Below are positions 17,020 through 24,815 of a DNA stretch of 32,807 bases, piece by piece. The notes below the pieces were generated by a model. The model did no database searches. It saw nothing but the letters and a program-made list of their open reading frames with translations, and was not told the origin of the DNA. Positions within the stretch are counted from its first letter, which is position 1. Every line of letters starts with the position of its first letter. The stretch comes from Planctomycetota bacterium. GTDB lineage: Bacteria > Planctomycetota > PLA2. Location of the stretch: positions 1 through 32,807 of the forward strand of contig JAPUHK010000184.1 of NCBI GenBank assembly GCA_027297745.1. Direction: 5' to 3'. The position numbers and the translations under genes were made by a program.

Positions 17020-17451
17020 ATGCAGCGGATCCTCGTCGGTGTGGACTACGGCCGCAAGAAGATGGGCCTGGCCTTCAGCACGCAGATCGGCAGCGTCCAC
17101 CCGCGGCCGCGGCTGGAGCGCAGCACCCTGCCGGAGGACCTGCAGGCGCTCTACGCTTTCGCGCAGGAGGTGCACGCGCGCGCCTTCGTGCTGGGCCTCC
17201 CCCACAACATGGACGGGTCCGAGTCGGAGATGGAGGTCGAGGTGCGGGCCTTCGCCAAGCACCTGGCCGGCCATGGAGACCTGCCTGTCTACGGGGTCGA
17301 CGAGCGGCTGAGCACCGAAGCCGCGGAGGAGATGCTGCGCGACGCCCAGGTCGACGCGCGCAAGCGGAAGCTGTTGCGCGACTCGGCGGCGGCCTGCATC
17401 CTGCTCCAGGACGTCCTGCAGGGCGGGACCCAGATGGAGCCGCTTGGGTAG
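17020..17451 (+). CDS. ruvX: Putative pre-16S rRNA nuclease RuvX/YqgF
   Basis: RNase H-like nuclease thought to mature the 5' end of 16S rRNA (formerly a Holliday-junction resolvase candidate). The 143 residues are usual. Motifs: VGVDYGRKKMGLAFS (catalytic D9), LGLPHNMDGSESEM, VYGVDERLSTEAAEEML (second acidic position) and the closing RDSAAACILLQDVL with the final Asp. ATG 17020 has GGAGG about 10 nt upstream. It is followed by a 220-nt gap before rpsO. Confidence 0.93.
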   Translation: MQRILVGVDYGRKKMGLAFSTQIGSVHPRPRLERSTLPEDLQALYAFAQEVHARAFVLGLPHNMDGSESEMEVEVRAFAKHLAGHGDLPVYGVDERLSTEAAEEMLRDAQVDARKRKLLRDSAAACILLQDVLQGGTQMEPLG

Positions 17452-17575
17452 CCGCAGGTGCCCCGCCTCGGTCTGACCATGGATTTCTGAACGAACCCTA
17501 ACCAACTGTCCGATAAATACTTAGCGGTGATCGGCGCGAACCTGTTCGAAAGCAGGCCCCGCTAGCACCCTGGGT

Positions 17576-17581
17576 TACAAT
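17576..17581 (+). promoter_or_regulatory. Candidate -10 box for rpsO
   Basis: TACAAT lies 90 nt before the rpsO start within the 220-nt ruvX-rpsO gap; a small hairpin (CCTG...CAGG, around 17541-17556) precedes it. No convincing -35. The leader between here and the start is long enough to hold the S15 autoregulatory structure seen in other bacteria, but I cannot identify one. Confidence 0.35.
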
Positions 17582-17671
17582 CCGCCGATTCAAAGACCTC
17601 CCCCGGCTCGGTTGCTCGAGGTGTCGCGGCCTCGACTACTTGGCCGGGCGGATAGCTGAGGAAACCGCGAC

Positions 17672-17941
17672 ATGTCCATTTCGATCGAGAGCAAGAACAA
17701 GATCATCGGCGAGTACCGCACGCACGACAGCGACACGGGCTCGCCCGAGGTGCAAGTGGCCATTCTCACGGAGAAGATTCGCCACCTCACGGAGCACCTC
17801 AAACTGCACAAGAAGGATCACGCCTCGCGGCGCGGCCTCTTGCAAATGGTGGGGAAGCGGTCCAGTCTGCTCAAGTACGTGCGAAACAAGGATTGGCCCC
17901 GCTATCAGCAGCTCATCCAGCGATTGGGAATCCGCCGCTAG
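17672..17941 (+). CDS. rpsO: 30S ribosomal protein S15
   Basis: Primary-binding 16S rRNA protein that organises the central domain of the small subunit. The 89 residues are the normal length, and the sequence is canonical: [29 protein letters not shown], then [25 protein letters not shown], and [24 protein letters not shown]. The ATG has GAGGAAA upstream. As in most bacteria, pnp follows, 148 nt downstream, with a terminator-like hairpin and two more hairpins between them. Confidence 0.98.
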   Translation: MSISIESKNKIIGEYRTHDSDTGSPEVQVAILTEKIRHLTEHLKLHKKDHASRRGLLQMVGKRSSLLKYVRNKDWPRYQQLIQRLGIRR

Positions 17942-17952
17942 ATCCCACCCAC

Positions 17953-17988
17953 GCATCCGGATCCCGGTCCCGGGGCCCGGGTGCTTCT
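17953..17988 (+). terminator. Terminator-like hairpin after rpsO
   Basis: GCATCCGG (17953-17960) pairs with CCGGGTGC (17977-17984) in an 8-bp stem with one G-U; inner C/G runs can extend it. The tail is only TTCTC, so termination is likely partial, allowing readthrough to pnp. Confidence 0.5.
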
Positions 17989-18025
17989 CAAAGAGAAACG
18001 TTCACAAGGATTTGTAAATAGAACC

Positions 18026-18068
18026 TGCGCGGCATAGGGCCGCGCGACCCCGCCCGCAGACAGGGCGG
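18026..18068 (+). promoter_or_regulatory. Two tandem hairpins in the pnp leader
   Basis: GCGCGGC/GCCGCGC (18027-18033 with 18039-18045, loop ATAGG, extendable by one U-G pair) is followed at once by CCGCCC/GGGCGG (18050-18055 with 18063-18068, loop GCAGACA). They end 8 nt before the pnp TAAGGAG. In E. coli a pnp leader hairpin is cut by RNase III and PNPase then represses its own mRNA; position suggests a similar role (inference). Confidence 0.55.
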
Positions 18069-18089
18069 ATCTGATGTAAGGAGTCAAAG

Positions 18090-20318
18090 TTGTTCGTTAA
18101 AAAGACCACGGAGATCGACGGAAGGTCGCTCTCCATCGAGGTCGGGCGCATGGCGCGCCTAGCCCCCGGCGCCGCAGTCGTGCGGCTCGAGGACACGATC
18201 GTCCTCTGCACGGCATGCGAGGCCGATCCCCGTCCGGGGATCGATTTCTTTCCGTTGACCATCGACTACCGGGAAAAGACGTACGCCGCGGGGAAGATCC
18301 CCGGCGGCTTTTTCAAGCGCGAAGGCCGTCCCACAGGCAAGGAGATCCTGAGCTGCCGCCTGATCGACCGGCCCCTGCGCCCGTTGTTCAGCGAAGGCTA
18401 CAAGAACGAGGTTCAGGTCCTCTGTAACGTCCTGAGCTACGACGGCGAGAACGAGATGGACGTGCTCGCCGGCATCGGCAGCTCCATGGCGCTCATGCTG
18501 AGCGACATGCCGCTGCTGGGTCCCCTCGCCTGGGTCCGCGTGGGCCGCGTCGACGGCAAGCTCGTCGCTTTCCCCACCGAGAGCCAGCGGGAACAGTCCG
18601 ACATCGACCTCATCGTGGCAGGCACCAAGCACGCCGTCACCATGGTCGAGGCCGGCATGAACTGCGTGTCCGAGAAGGATGCGCTGGACGCCATCGACGT
18701 CGGCCACGAGATGATCAAGAGGATCTGCGCGCTGCAGGAGGAGGTCATGGCCGAGCTGGGCGTCACCCCGGCCCACGAGACCTACACGGCTCCCGAGGAC
18801 CCCAACGCCGCCCTCGCGCCGCTGCTGCGCGAAAAGTACTACCAGCGCATCCACGACGGGATCATTGCCGATTCCAAGCAGAAGCGCGCCCTGTTCCTGA
18901 AGGGTGTGCGCGACGAGGCGGTCGAGGAGTTCGGCGACCTCGAGGAGACCAAGGCCGAGGGCAAGTGGCCCCTCAAGGCCGTCAAAATGGGCATCCGCGA
19001 CCTGTCGGACGTGGCTCTGCGCTCCCTGATCATGGAGGGCAAGCGGGTCGACGGACGCGGTCCGAAAGACATCCGCGAGATCACCAGCGAAGTGGCGCTC
19101 TTGCCGCGCGCCCACGGCTCGGCGCTGTTCACGCGCGGGGAGACGCAGGCGCTCGTGTCCGCCACGCTCGGCACGTCGCGCGACGAGGCCATCATCGACG
19201 GGCTCAAGGACGAGTACCGCGAGAACTTCCTGCTGCACTACAACTTCCCGCCCTCGAGCGTCGGCGAGGTACGCCCCATGCGCGGCACCAGCCGGCGTGA
19301 GGTCGGCCACGGCAACCTGGCGGAGCGCGCGCTCAAGCCCGTGGTGCCGCTCGGAGAGGACTTCCCGTACACGCTGCGGATCGTCTCCGACGTGCTCATG
19401 AGCAACGGCTCGTCCTCCATGGCCACGGTCTGCGGCAGCAGCCTGGCGCTCATGGACGCGGGCGTGCAGGTCAGCGCCCCCGTGGCGGGCATCGCCATGG
19501 GACTCGTCCAGGAGAACGGCAAGCACGTGGTGCTGTCGGACATCCTCGGCGATGAGGACCACTCGGGCGACATGGACTTCAAGGTGGCCGGCACCCGCGA
19601 GGGCATCAACGCCCTGCAGATGGACATCAAGGCGACCGGCCTCAGCCGCGAGATCCTGGAGGCGGCGCTCGAGCAGGCGCGCGAAGGTCGCCTGCACATC
19701 CTGGACTGCATGAACAAGGTCATCGACACCCCGCGCGACGACTACTCGCCGTTCGCACCGCGGGTGACCGTGATCAAGATCAACCCCGAGAAGATCGGGG
19801 GGATCATCGGCCCGGGCGGCAAGATCATCCGGCAGATCCAGGAAGAGACCGGCACCACGATCGAGGTCGTCAACGACGGCACGGTCAAGATCTTCGCCAC
19901 CGAAGGCGAGGGCGCCCAGAAGGCCCGCGAGTGGATCGAGGGGCTGGTCGAGGAGGCCGAGATCGGCCGCGACTACGAGGGGCCGATCGTCTCCATGCTC
20001 GACTTCGGCGTGTTCGTGCAGATCACGCCCAACCTGGACGGACTGGTGCACGTGAGCGAGCTGGACGACAGCTACGTCGAACGGCCGCAGGACGTGGTCA
20101 AGATGGGCGAGGTGCTCAAGGTCAAGTGCATCGACGTGGATCCGACCAGCGGCAAGGTCAAGCTCAGCCGCAAGGCCGTGATCATGGAAGAGCGCGGAGA
20201 GACATACGTGCCGGCACCGCGCGGAGGCCGTGGCGGGCGTGATCGCGGCGGACGCGATCGCGGCAGGGGCCGCGGGGGCCGGGACAGAGAAAGAACGGGA
20301 GGCCGCGACCGGAGATAG
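18090..20318 (+). CDS. pnp: Polyribonucleotide nucleotidyltransferase (PNPase)
   Basis: Phosphorolytic 3'-5' exoribonuclease of mRNA decay, active as a ring-shaped trimer, often with RNase E. The 742 residues are arranged as RNase PH domain 1 (from FVKKTTEIDGRSLSIEVGRMARLA), a helical linker, RNase PH domain 2 (SEVALLPRAHGSALFTRGETQALVSATLG, and ILGDEDHSGDMDFKVAGT with active-site acids), KH (KIGGIIGPGGKIIRQIQ, GPGG at about 574-577), and S1 (from about 626, YEGPIVSMLDFGVFVQ). It ends in an RG/RD-rich tail (about 698-742: RGGRGGRDRGGRDRGRGRGG) that is longer than in E. coli and likely binds RNA. The start is TTG with a perfect TAAGGAG 6 nt upstream. Confidence 0.98.
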   Translation: MFVKKTTEIDGRSLSIEVGRMARLAPGAAVVRLEDTIVLCTACEADPRPGIDFFPLTIDYREKTYAAGKIPGGFFKREGRPTGKEILSCRLIDRPLRPLFSEGYKNEVQVLCNVLSYDGENEMDVLAGIGSSMALMLSDMPLLGPLAWVRVGRVDGKLVAFPTESQREQSDIDLIVAGTKHAVTMVEAGMNCVSEKDALDAIDVGHEMIKRICALQEEVMAELGVTPAHETYTAPEDPNAALAPLLREKYYQRIHDGIIADSKQKRALFLKGVRDEAVEEFGDLEETKAEGKWPLKAVKMGIRDLSDVALRSLIMEGKRVDGRGPKDIREITSEVALLPRAHGSALFTRGETQALVSATLGTSRDEAIIDGLKDEYRENFLLHYNFPPSSVGEVRPMRGTSRREVGHGNLAERALKPVVPLGEDFPYTLRIVSDVLMSNGSSSMATVCGSSLALMDAGVQVSAPVAGIAMGLVQENGKHVVLSDILGDEDHSGDMDFKVAGTREGINALQMDIKATGLSREILEAALEQAREGRLHILDCMNKVIDTPRDDYSPFAPRVTVIKINPEKIGGIIGPGGKIIRQIQEETGTTIEVVNDGTVKIFATEGEGAQKAREWIEGLVEEAEIGRDYEGPIVSMLDFGVFVQITPNLDGLVHVSELDDSYVERPQDVVKMGEVLKVKCIDVDPTSGKVKLSRKAVIMEERGETYVPAPRGGRGGRDRGGRDRGRGRGGRDRERTGGRDRR

Positions 20319-20360
20319 GCTGCTTCAGCCTGTCCTGAATCCGGCGGTGGACCGCGTAAG

Positions 20361-20376
20361 GGCCGCTTCGGCGGCC
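20361..20376 (+). promoter_or_regulatory. TTCG-loop hairpin in the cold-shock gene leader
   Basis: GGCCGC TTCG GCGGCC is a perfect 6-bp stem capped by the very stable UUCG tetraloop, 25 nt before the start codon and just before the GAGGAGA ribosome-binding site. No T-run follows, so it is more likely a leader or mRNA-stability element than a pnp terminator. Confidence 0.5.
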
Positions 20377-20401
20377 GCAGAAGCAACGAGGAGAGAACTC
20401 A

Positions 20402-20605
20402 ATGGCCAAGGGGCGAGTCAAGTGGTTCGACAACCGCAAGGGGTGGGGTTTCATCACTCAGGAGGACGGTGAGGACGTATTCGTCCACTACCGCAACCTC
20501 GACGGTGACGGCTTCCGTTCGCTCGAAGAGGGACAGGAAGTCGAGTTCGAGCTGGCCCAGGGCGACAAGGGGCCGTACGCGGAAAAGGTCCGGCCGGTCA
20601 CCTAG
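20402..20605 (+). CDS. Cold-shock-domain protein (CspA family)
   Basis: Small single-stranded RNA/DNA-binding protein that melts mRNA structure, induced by cold or expressed constitutively. The 67-residue OB-fold protein has VKWFDNRKGWGFIT (RNP1, KGWGFI) and DVFVHY (RNP2), then the family's GQEVEFELAQGDKGPYAEKV ending. The ATG has GAGGAGA a few nt upstream. It follows pnp by 83 nt on the same strand and may be cotranscribed; pnp is itself a cold-shock gene in E. coli. A strong terminator follows after 14 nt. Confidence 0.95.
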   Translation: MAKGRVKWFDNRKGWGFITQEDGEDVFVHYRNLDGDGFRSLEEGQEVEFELAQGDKGPYAEKVRPVT

Positions 20606-20619
20606 CCCGCAAGCGACGA

Positions 20620-20645
20620 AACCGGCCGCCCCGGCGCGGCCGGTT
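20620..20645. terminator. Shared terminator hairpin between convergent genes
   Basis: AACCGGCCGC (20620-20629) and GCGGCCGGTT (20636-20645) form a perfect 10-bp stem with a 6-nt loop. It sits in the 38-nt gap between the cold-shock gene (+) and the secretin gene (-) and overlaps the first two bases of the secretin stop codon. The T-tract is short on the + side; on the minus strand the stem is followed by TCGTC after TT. Confidence 0.65.
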
Positions 20646-21927
20646 ACTCCCTCCGCTTCTTCTTCTCTTCCTTCGCCTTGGCGAGGCGCAGCTTCTCCAT
20701 GGGCGGAGCGAAGACCGCCTGGTCCAAGCGTTGGCGGAGGATGTGCGGCGTGATGAAGAAGGAGAGTTCGGTCCTGACCTTCGACTTGCGCGTGCGGCTG
20801 AACAGCACCCCGAGCCCGGGGATGTCTCCGAGCAGCGGCACCTGAGACTTGGTGTTGATGTTGGAGGTCGCGTAGAGCCCGCCGATCACGAGCGTCATCC
20901 CGTCACGGATGATCACTACCGTCTCCGCGTTGCGCTGCGCGATGATGGGGGTCTGGGTCGTCACCTCGCCCGACTGCACTTCCACGAACCCGGTGATCGA
21001 CGACACCTCCGGACGCACGCGCAGCTTCACGAACTCGCGCCCGATGTGCAGCGGCGTGAAATCGAGCCGGATGCCCGTGTCCTTGAATCGGGTCACCACC
21101 GTGCTCGCCACGCCTACGAGCTGGATGTCCTGGATGGGGGTCTCCTGACCGGTGATGATCGTCGCCAACTGCCCCTGCATGGCCACGATGCTCGGCTCGG
21201 ACAGGATGTTGGCGAGGCCCCTCTCCTGCAGCGCCTCGATCTCGAGGGCCAACGTGCCCTCCTCCATCGGAAAGCCGCCGAAGCTGAGTCCGATGCCCGT
21301 GTTCGTCGGCGACAGGAAGGGGCCTGTGAAGCTCGAGGGACGGAACTGGCTGCGGAAGGCCTGGAAGAACGTGTTCGGGTTGGAGCCCGTCGCCGGTTGC
21401 TTGTCGAAGAAGGCCGAGACGCCGTATTCGAGGCTCGAGTCCAGCGTCACCTCCACCACCATGGCCTTGATGTAGACCTGCGGCACGGGCGTGTCGAAGC
21501 GCTCGAGGTAGAGATCCACGACCTCGTAGAACTCCGGCGGGAAGTTGAGGATCAGCAGGTTCTCGTCGGGGCCGGTCTGCTCCGTGGGCGGGTTCGGCGT
21601 GCTGCGGCTCTTCTTGGCGTCCCAAACGTAGTTGATGATGACGCGGCGCCGCTCGCGCACGGCCGTGCGCAGCCAGGTCAGTTTCAGGTTGTCGAGGGCC
21701 TTCTTGAGGTTCGAGGAGCCGACGTGGTTGGTCAGGTAGAACCAGGTTACGGTCCCGTCGGCGTTGCGCAGGAAGGCCTCGTCGTCGAAGGGGTCACGCG
21801 GCTTCAGCGTGGGCTGCGGCGCTTCGACGGCTTGCCCGGCCGCGGCCTTCGGCGCCGCATCCGCTTCGGCGGCCTGTAGCTCCGGTGCCCACAGCACGCT
21901 GCAGAGTGCCAGGATCAACGCGCGCAT
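20644..21927 (-). CDS. Short secretin (GspD/PilQ superfamily)
   Basis: Exported protein with a signal peptide (ALILALCSVLWAPELQAA) that should form an outer-membrane ring pore, as in type II secretion, type IV pili or related exporters. About 427 residues, much shorter than GspD or PilQ. It has one N-type domain (TWFYLTNHVGSSNLKKALDNL, then DENLLILNFPPEFYEVVDLYLERFDTPVPQVYIKAMVVEV), then the secretin domain, with LANILSEPSIVAMQGQLATIITGQETPI and the signature VPLLGDIPGLGVLFSRTRKSKVRTELSFFITPHIL. The C-terminus is basic/acidic (KLRLAKAKEEKKKRRE). ATG 21927 was chosen over ATG 21930 because AAGGAGG is 5 nt upstream of it. No ATPase or inner-membrane secretion genes lie nearby. The next upstream gene, 22 nt away, encodes a small exported protein and is probably in the same operon. 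Confidence 0.9.
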   Translation of the reverse strand: MRALILALCSVLWAPELQAAEADAAPKAAAGQAVEAPQPTLKPRDPFDDEAFLRNADGTVTWFYLTNHVGSSNLKKALDNLKLTWLRTAVRERRRVIINYVWDAKKSRSTPNPPTEQTGPDENLLILNFPPEFYEVVDLYLERFDTPVPQVYIKAMVVEVTLDSSLEYGVSAFFDKQPATGSNPNTFFQAFRSQFRPSSFTGPFLSPTNTGIGLSFGGFPMEEGTLALEIEALQERGLANILSEPSIVAMQGQLATIITGQETPIQDIQLVGVASTVVTRFKDTGIRLDFTPLHIGREFVKLRVRPEVSSITGFVEVQSGEVTTQTPIIAQRNAETVVIIRDGMTLVIGGLYATSNINTKSQVPLLGDIPGLGVLFSRTRKSKVRTELSFFITPHILRQRLDQAVFAPPMEKLRLAKAKEEKKKRRE

Positions 21928-21952
21928 CATTCCCTCCTTTGCGACGCGGAAC

Positions 21953-22366
21953 CTAGTCCCGCGAGACGAGCTCGATCATGCCGGCCGTGGCGCTGGGGAT
22001 CTTCTTCCCCTTCTTGAGCGCCTTGACCGCTCCCAGCTCGGCGATCAGGTCGTAGCTCTCGCGCTTGGCCTCCTTGACCAGCGCCTCTTCGAAGCGCCTG
22101 GTGGCCTTCTTCATGAGCAGGTGGTAGCGCGGGTCCTCGTCCGTCAGCCCCTCTTCGAGGACCGTCTTGTACTCGGGGATCTCGGCCCACACCTTGTCGG
22201 CGGAGATCACGGCCGGGCTCCCCGGGTGCTTGCCCGACCCCAGGTAGACGGCCGACGGGTCGGTCACTTCGTAGTCGTGGTCTTCCTTCTCGCCCCGCGC
22301 CGGCAAGACGGCGAGCGCCAGACACATAAGGATGCCTGCTCCGCTGATTCGCCTGGTGACTCTCAT
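21953..22366 (-). CDS. Small exported protein of unknown function, secretin neighbour
   Basis: A 137-residue protein with a signal peptide (ISGAGILMCLALAVLPARG, cleavage probably near residue 25). The mature part is highly charged and mainly helical: SADKVWAEIPEYKTVLEEGLTDEDPRYHLLMKKATRRFEEALVKEAKRESYDLIAELGAVKAL. I do not recognise the family. A helical, soluble periplasmic protein encoded 22-25 nt upstream of a secretin could be a pilotin- or chaperone-like partner, but it has no lipobox, so a classical pilotin is unlikely. The start ATG has only a weak GGGG upstream. The codon pattern is like the neighbours. Confidence 0.8.
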   Translation of the reverse strand: MRVTRRISGAGILMCLALAVLPARGEKEDHDYEVTDPSAVYLGSGKHPGSPAVISADKVWAEIPEYKTVLEEGLTDEDPRYHLLMKKATRRFEEALVKEAKRESYDLIAELGAVKALKKGKKIPSATAGMIELVSRD

Positions 22367-22692
22367 CTGTTAGCGCCCCTGGTCCTCTATCAATCGGCGT
22401 GCCCGTAGGGCGCTCGCCAGCCGTTTCGCGACCAAACGCATAACGTGTTTCCGAACAGCGGGTTGCGACCGCAGCGTCATTTGTAACGATGACCCCGCGC
22501 GGCTGTTAATCGGTCACATTCAGACGCGGGGAGTGAAAAACCTGCAATTCCGCCGCAGTAGCCAAGGAAGCCAAGATGGCCAAGAGAGCCAACGGCCGCC
22601 TCACGGGGCGCCGCACCGACGCCTCCTGGCCCCTTGGCTTCCTTGGCCTGCTTGGCTCTCTCGGCTGCTCGCTTGTGGGAGGATGACCGCAC
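22367..22692. other. Divergent intergenic region, 326 nt
   Basis: Separates the minus-strand secretin operon from the plus-strand phosphatase-like gene, so it should hold both promoters. The left part (22400-22540) is less GC-rich and contains TA-bearing stretches such as TGTTAATCGG, but no clear -35/-10 pair. The right part is occupied by the 9-bp-unit inverted repeat. A GGAGGA ribosome-binding site (about 22679-22684) precedes the ATG at 22693. Confidence 0.5.
22561..22665. repeat. Nine-base tandem units in inverted orientation
   Basis: Four 9-bp units run forward from 22561 (GCCAAGGAA, GCCAAGATG, GCCAAGAGA, GCCAACGGC). After about 35 nt the reverse complement units follow (TTCCTTGGC, CTGCTTGGC, TCTCTCGGC, preceded by CCCCTTGGC). 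GCCAAGGAAGCCAAG (22561-22575) has a perfect 15-bp partner at 22633-22647, and GCCAAGAGAGCC (22579-22590) a one-mismatch partner at 22654-22665. The order is A-B-A'-B', so both pairs cannot nest in one hairpin. Confidence 0.8.
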
Positions 22693-24738
22693 ATGCCGCG
22701 CCGCTTGCGCTCCCTGCTGCTGGTGCTGGGCACCGGCATGCTGCTGGTGCCCACCGCCACCGCCTGGCTGGACGCCGCACGCGAGGTCAGCGGACAGCGC
22801 TACTCGTTCGCCCAGGCCGGCCGCCGGGTATTCGTGCTCGGCTTCGACGGCGTGGACCCGGACATCCTGAAGGAGTTCATGGTGGAGCTGCCCACGGTGG
22901 CGGCCCTGGCCCGCCAGGGCACGCTCAGCGACTGCCGGACGACCAACCCGCCGGAGTCGCCCGTCGCCTGGGCCACGTTCGCCACCGGCCTGAACCCCGG
23001 CGACCACGGCATCTACGACTTCCTGCGCCGGGATCCGAAGGGCCCCCATCCGTACAGGCCGCTCAACGGCATGGTGGCCAAGCGCCTGCCCGAGTTCGGC
23101 CCGCTGGGCATTCCGGTGCGCCCGCCCGGCGCCCGCAACCTGCGCGGCGGCCGCGGCTTCTGGGAGCCGGTTGCCGACGCGGGATACCGCGTTTCTGTGC
23201 TGCGCATGCCGCTCACCTTCCCGCCCGTGCCCGCACGCGGCGGAGAGGTGCTGTGCGGCCTCGGCGTCCCCGACCTGCGCGGAACAGTCAGCTCCTACAC
23301 CGTCTTCGAGGCGGGCCGCGACGTCTCCCCGGGCTACACGATCTTCGGCGGACTGCGCGTGAAGATCTACCCGCGCGGCGGCCGCGCCACGGCCGAGCTC
23401 GACGGACCGCCGGATCCGCGCGCGCCGCGCTCCGGGCGACGCATGTCGGTCCCGATCGAGTTCAAGTTCGCCGGGGACGGCGCGGTCGTCACCGTCGGCG
23501 ACGAACCGCCCGTAGCCTTGCAGACCGGTCTGTTCAGCAACTGGGTGCGGGTACGCTTCAAGGCCGGACCCTTCGTGCGTCTGGACGGCCTGGTCCGCTT
23601 CGTCCTGCTGCACGGCGGCGACACGCCCGCCGTCTACGCCTCACCCATCCAGATTGCTCCCGGGTCCGCGCCGATCCCCATCTCGGCGCCGGCCTCGTTC
23701 GCGTCGCTGATCCGCGACCGGCTCGGTCCCATGAAGACGATGGGCTGGCCCGAGGACACCTTCGCCGCCAACGAACGCGTGCTGAGCGACGTGCTCATGT
23801 TCGAGGACGTGCGCGGCACGTACCTGAACCAGGAGCGGCTGCTGCTCGACCGCATCGACCACGCGAACGCCGATCTGGTTTCCATGGTCTTCACGGCGCA
23901 GGACCGCATCTCGCACCTCTTCTTCCGCTGGCGCGACCGGCAGCACCCGGCCTATGACGAGAAGGCGCGCAAGGTCTTCGCCCAGCGCACGGGCATCCAC
24001 GATCCGATCCTGGAGAGCTACCGCTGGATGGACCGCACGCTGGCGAAGGTCACCGAGCGCATGAAGCCTGGGGACGTGCTGATCGCCGTCTCGGACCACG
24101 GCTTCCACTCCTGGCGCATGGGCATTAACCTCAACACGTGGCTCGCGCGCGAGGGCTATCTCGTGCGGGCCGGCGAGGGCGTGGACTCCGCGAAGAGCGT
24201 CGAGGATCTTTTCCGCGACCGCTCGCCTACCGCGCACATCGACTGGTCGCGCACGCGTGCCTACGGGCTCGGCCTGGGCCAGATCTACCTGAACCTGAAG
24301 GGCCGCGAGGCCGACGGCGTGGTCGAGCCCGCGGAGCGGGAGGCGCTGCTGGAGGAGATCCGCTCGAAGCTGATGACCTTGGAGGATGAGCAGGGACAAC
24401 CCGTCTTCACGCGCATCTACCGCTCGGAGAAGATCTGGAAGGGCAGCCGCTTCGATGAGGCGCCGGACCTGCAATGCGCCTTCGCCACCGGCTTCCGCGT
24501 GTCGTGGCAGACCGCGCTGCTGGGAGTGCCCCCCGAGGTGTTCGAGGTCAACGACTACCCGTGGTCGGGCGACCACTGCAGCAACGACGTGACGGAAACG
24601 GCGGGCTTCTTCCTCAGCAACCGGCGGCTGAAAGACGGCGTTTCCCCCGGGCTCGAGAACATCGCGCCGACGGTGTGCCGCTTGTTCGGCGTTGATCCGC
24701 CTCCGGGGGCTACTGCGCCGCCGTTGCGCTTCGATTAG
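22693..24738 (+). CDS. Exported alkaline-phosphatase-superfamily phosphodiesterase/phosphatase
   Basis: A 681-residue enzyme of the type I phosphodiesterase/nucleotide-pyrophosphatase branch of the AlkP superfamily, which hydrolyses phosphate esters with two metal ions. An N-terminal hydrophobic segment (SLLLVLGTGMLLVPTATAW) indicates export or a membrane anchor. Probable metal ligands and nucleophile: D52 (FDGVDPD), S89 (PPESPVAWATFATG, by alignment to the NPP nucleophile threonine), D404/H408 (DRISHLFF), D468/H469 (SDHGFHSWR) and H628 (SGDHCSND). About 300 residues lie between S89 and D404 and include a beta-rich insert. The substrate is unknown; known relatives act on nucleotides, phospholipids or phosphonates. 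ATG 22693 has GGAGGA about 8 nt upstream. It is convergent with the next gene. Confidence 0.87.
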   Translation: MPRRLRSLLLVLGTGMLLVPTATAWLDAAREVSGQRYSFAQAGRRVFVLGFDGVDPDILKEFMVELPTVAALARQGTLSDCRTTNPPESPVAWATFATGLNPGDHGIYDFLRRDPKGPHPYRPLNGMVAKRLPEFGPLGIPVRPPGARNLRGGRGFWEPVADAGYRVSVLRMPLTFPPVPARGGEVLCGLGVPDLRGTVSSYTVFEAGRDVSPGYTIFGGLRVKIYPRGGRATAELDGPPDPRAPRSGRRMSVPIEFKFAGDGAVVTVGDEPPVALQTGLFSNWVRVRFKAGPFVRLDGLVRFVLLHGGDTPAVYASPIQIAPGSAPIPISAPASFASLIRDRLGPMKTMGWPEDTFAANERVLSDVLMFEDVRGTYLNQERLLLDRIDHANADLVSMVFTAQDRISHLFFRWRDRQHPAYDEKARKVFAQRTGIHDPILESYRWMDRTLAKVTERMKPGDVLIAVSDHGFHSWRMGINLNTWLAREGYLVRAGEGVDSAKSVEDLFRDRSPTAHIDWSRTRAYGLGLGQIYLNLKGREADGVVEPAEREALLEEIRSKLMTLEDEQGQPVFTRIYRSEKIWKGSRFDEAPDLQCAFATGFRVSWQTALLGVPPEVFEVNDYPWSGDHCSNDVTETAGFFLSNRRLKDGVSPGLENIAPTVCRLFGVDPPPGATAPPLRFD

Positions 24739-24815
24739 TCGGACCCTCTCATCTGCCGCAGAACCGCAGAAAGGGCAAGAAGAGACGTGTGGAGTCGGGC
24801 GGGCTCAGGCCGGGA
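24739..24815. other. Convergent gap with degenerate short repeat
   Basis: This 77-nt gap contains a short degenerate repeat (GCCGCAGAACCGCAGAAAGGG, about 24757-24777, CCGCAGAA twice). An inverted repeat GGGCTC (24801-24806) / GAGCCC (24820-24825) overlaps the stop codon of the minus-strand gene and may terminate transcription. Confidence 0.4.

Noticed and set aside
18159-20051. Long open frame (630 codons) on the minus strand
   Set aside because: Antisense shadow of pnp, rich in D/H/R/V/L as expected from reverse-complemented coding sequence.
22561-22665. Insertion sequence remnant
   Set aside because: The inverted arms are made of tandem 9-mers, no transposase fragment lies between them and no target duplication is evident.
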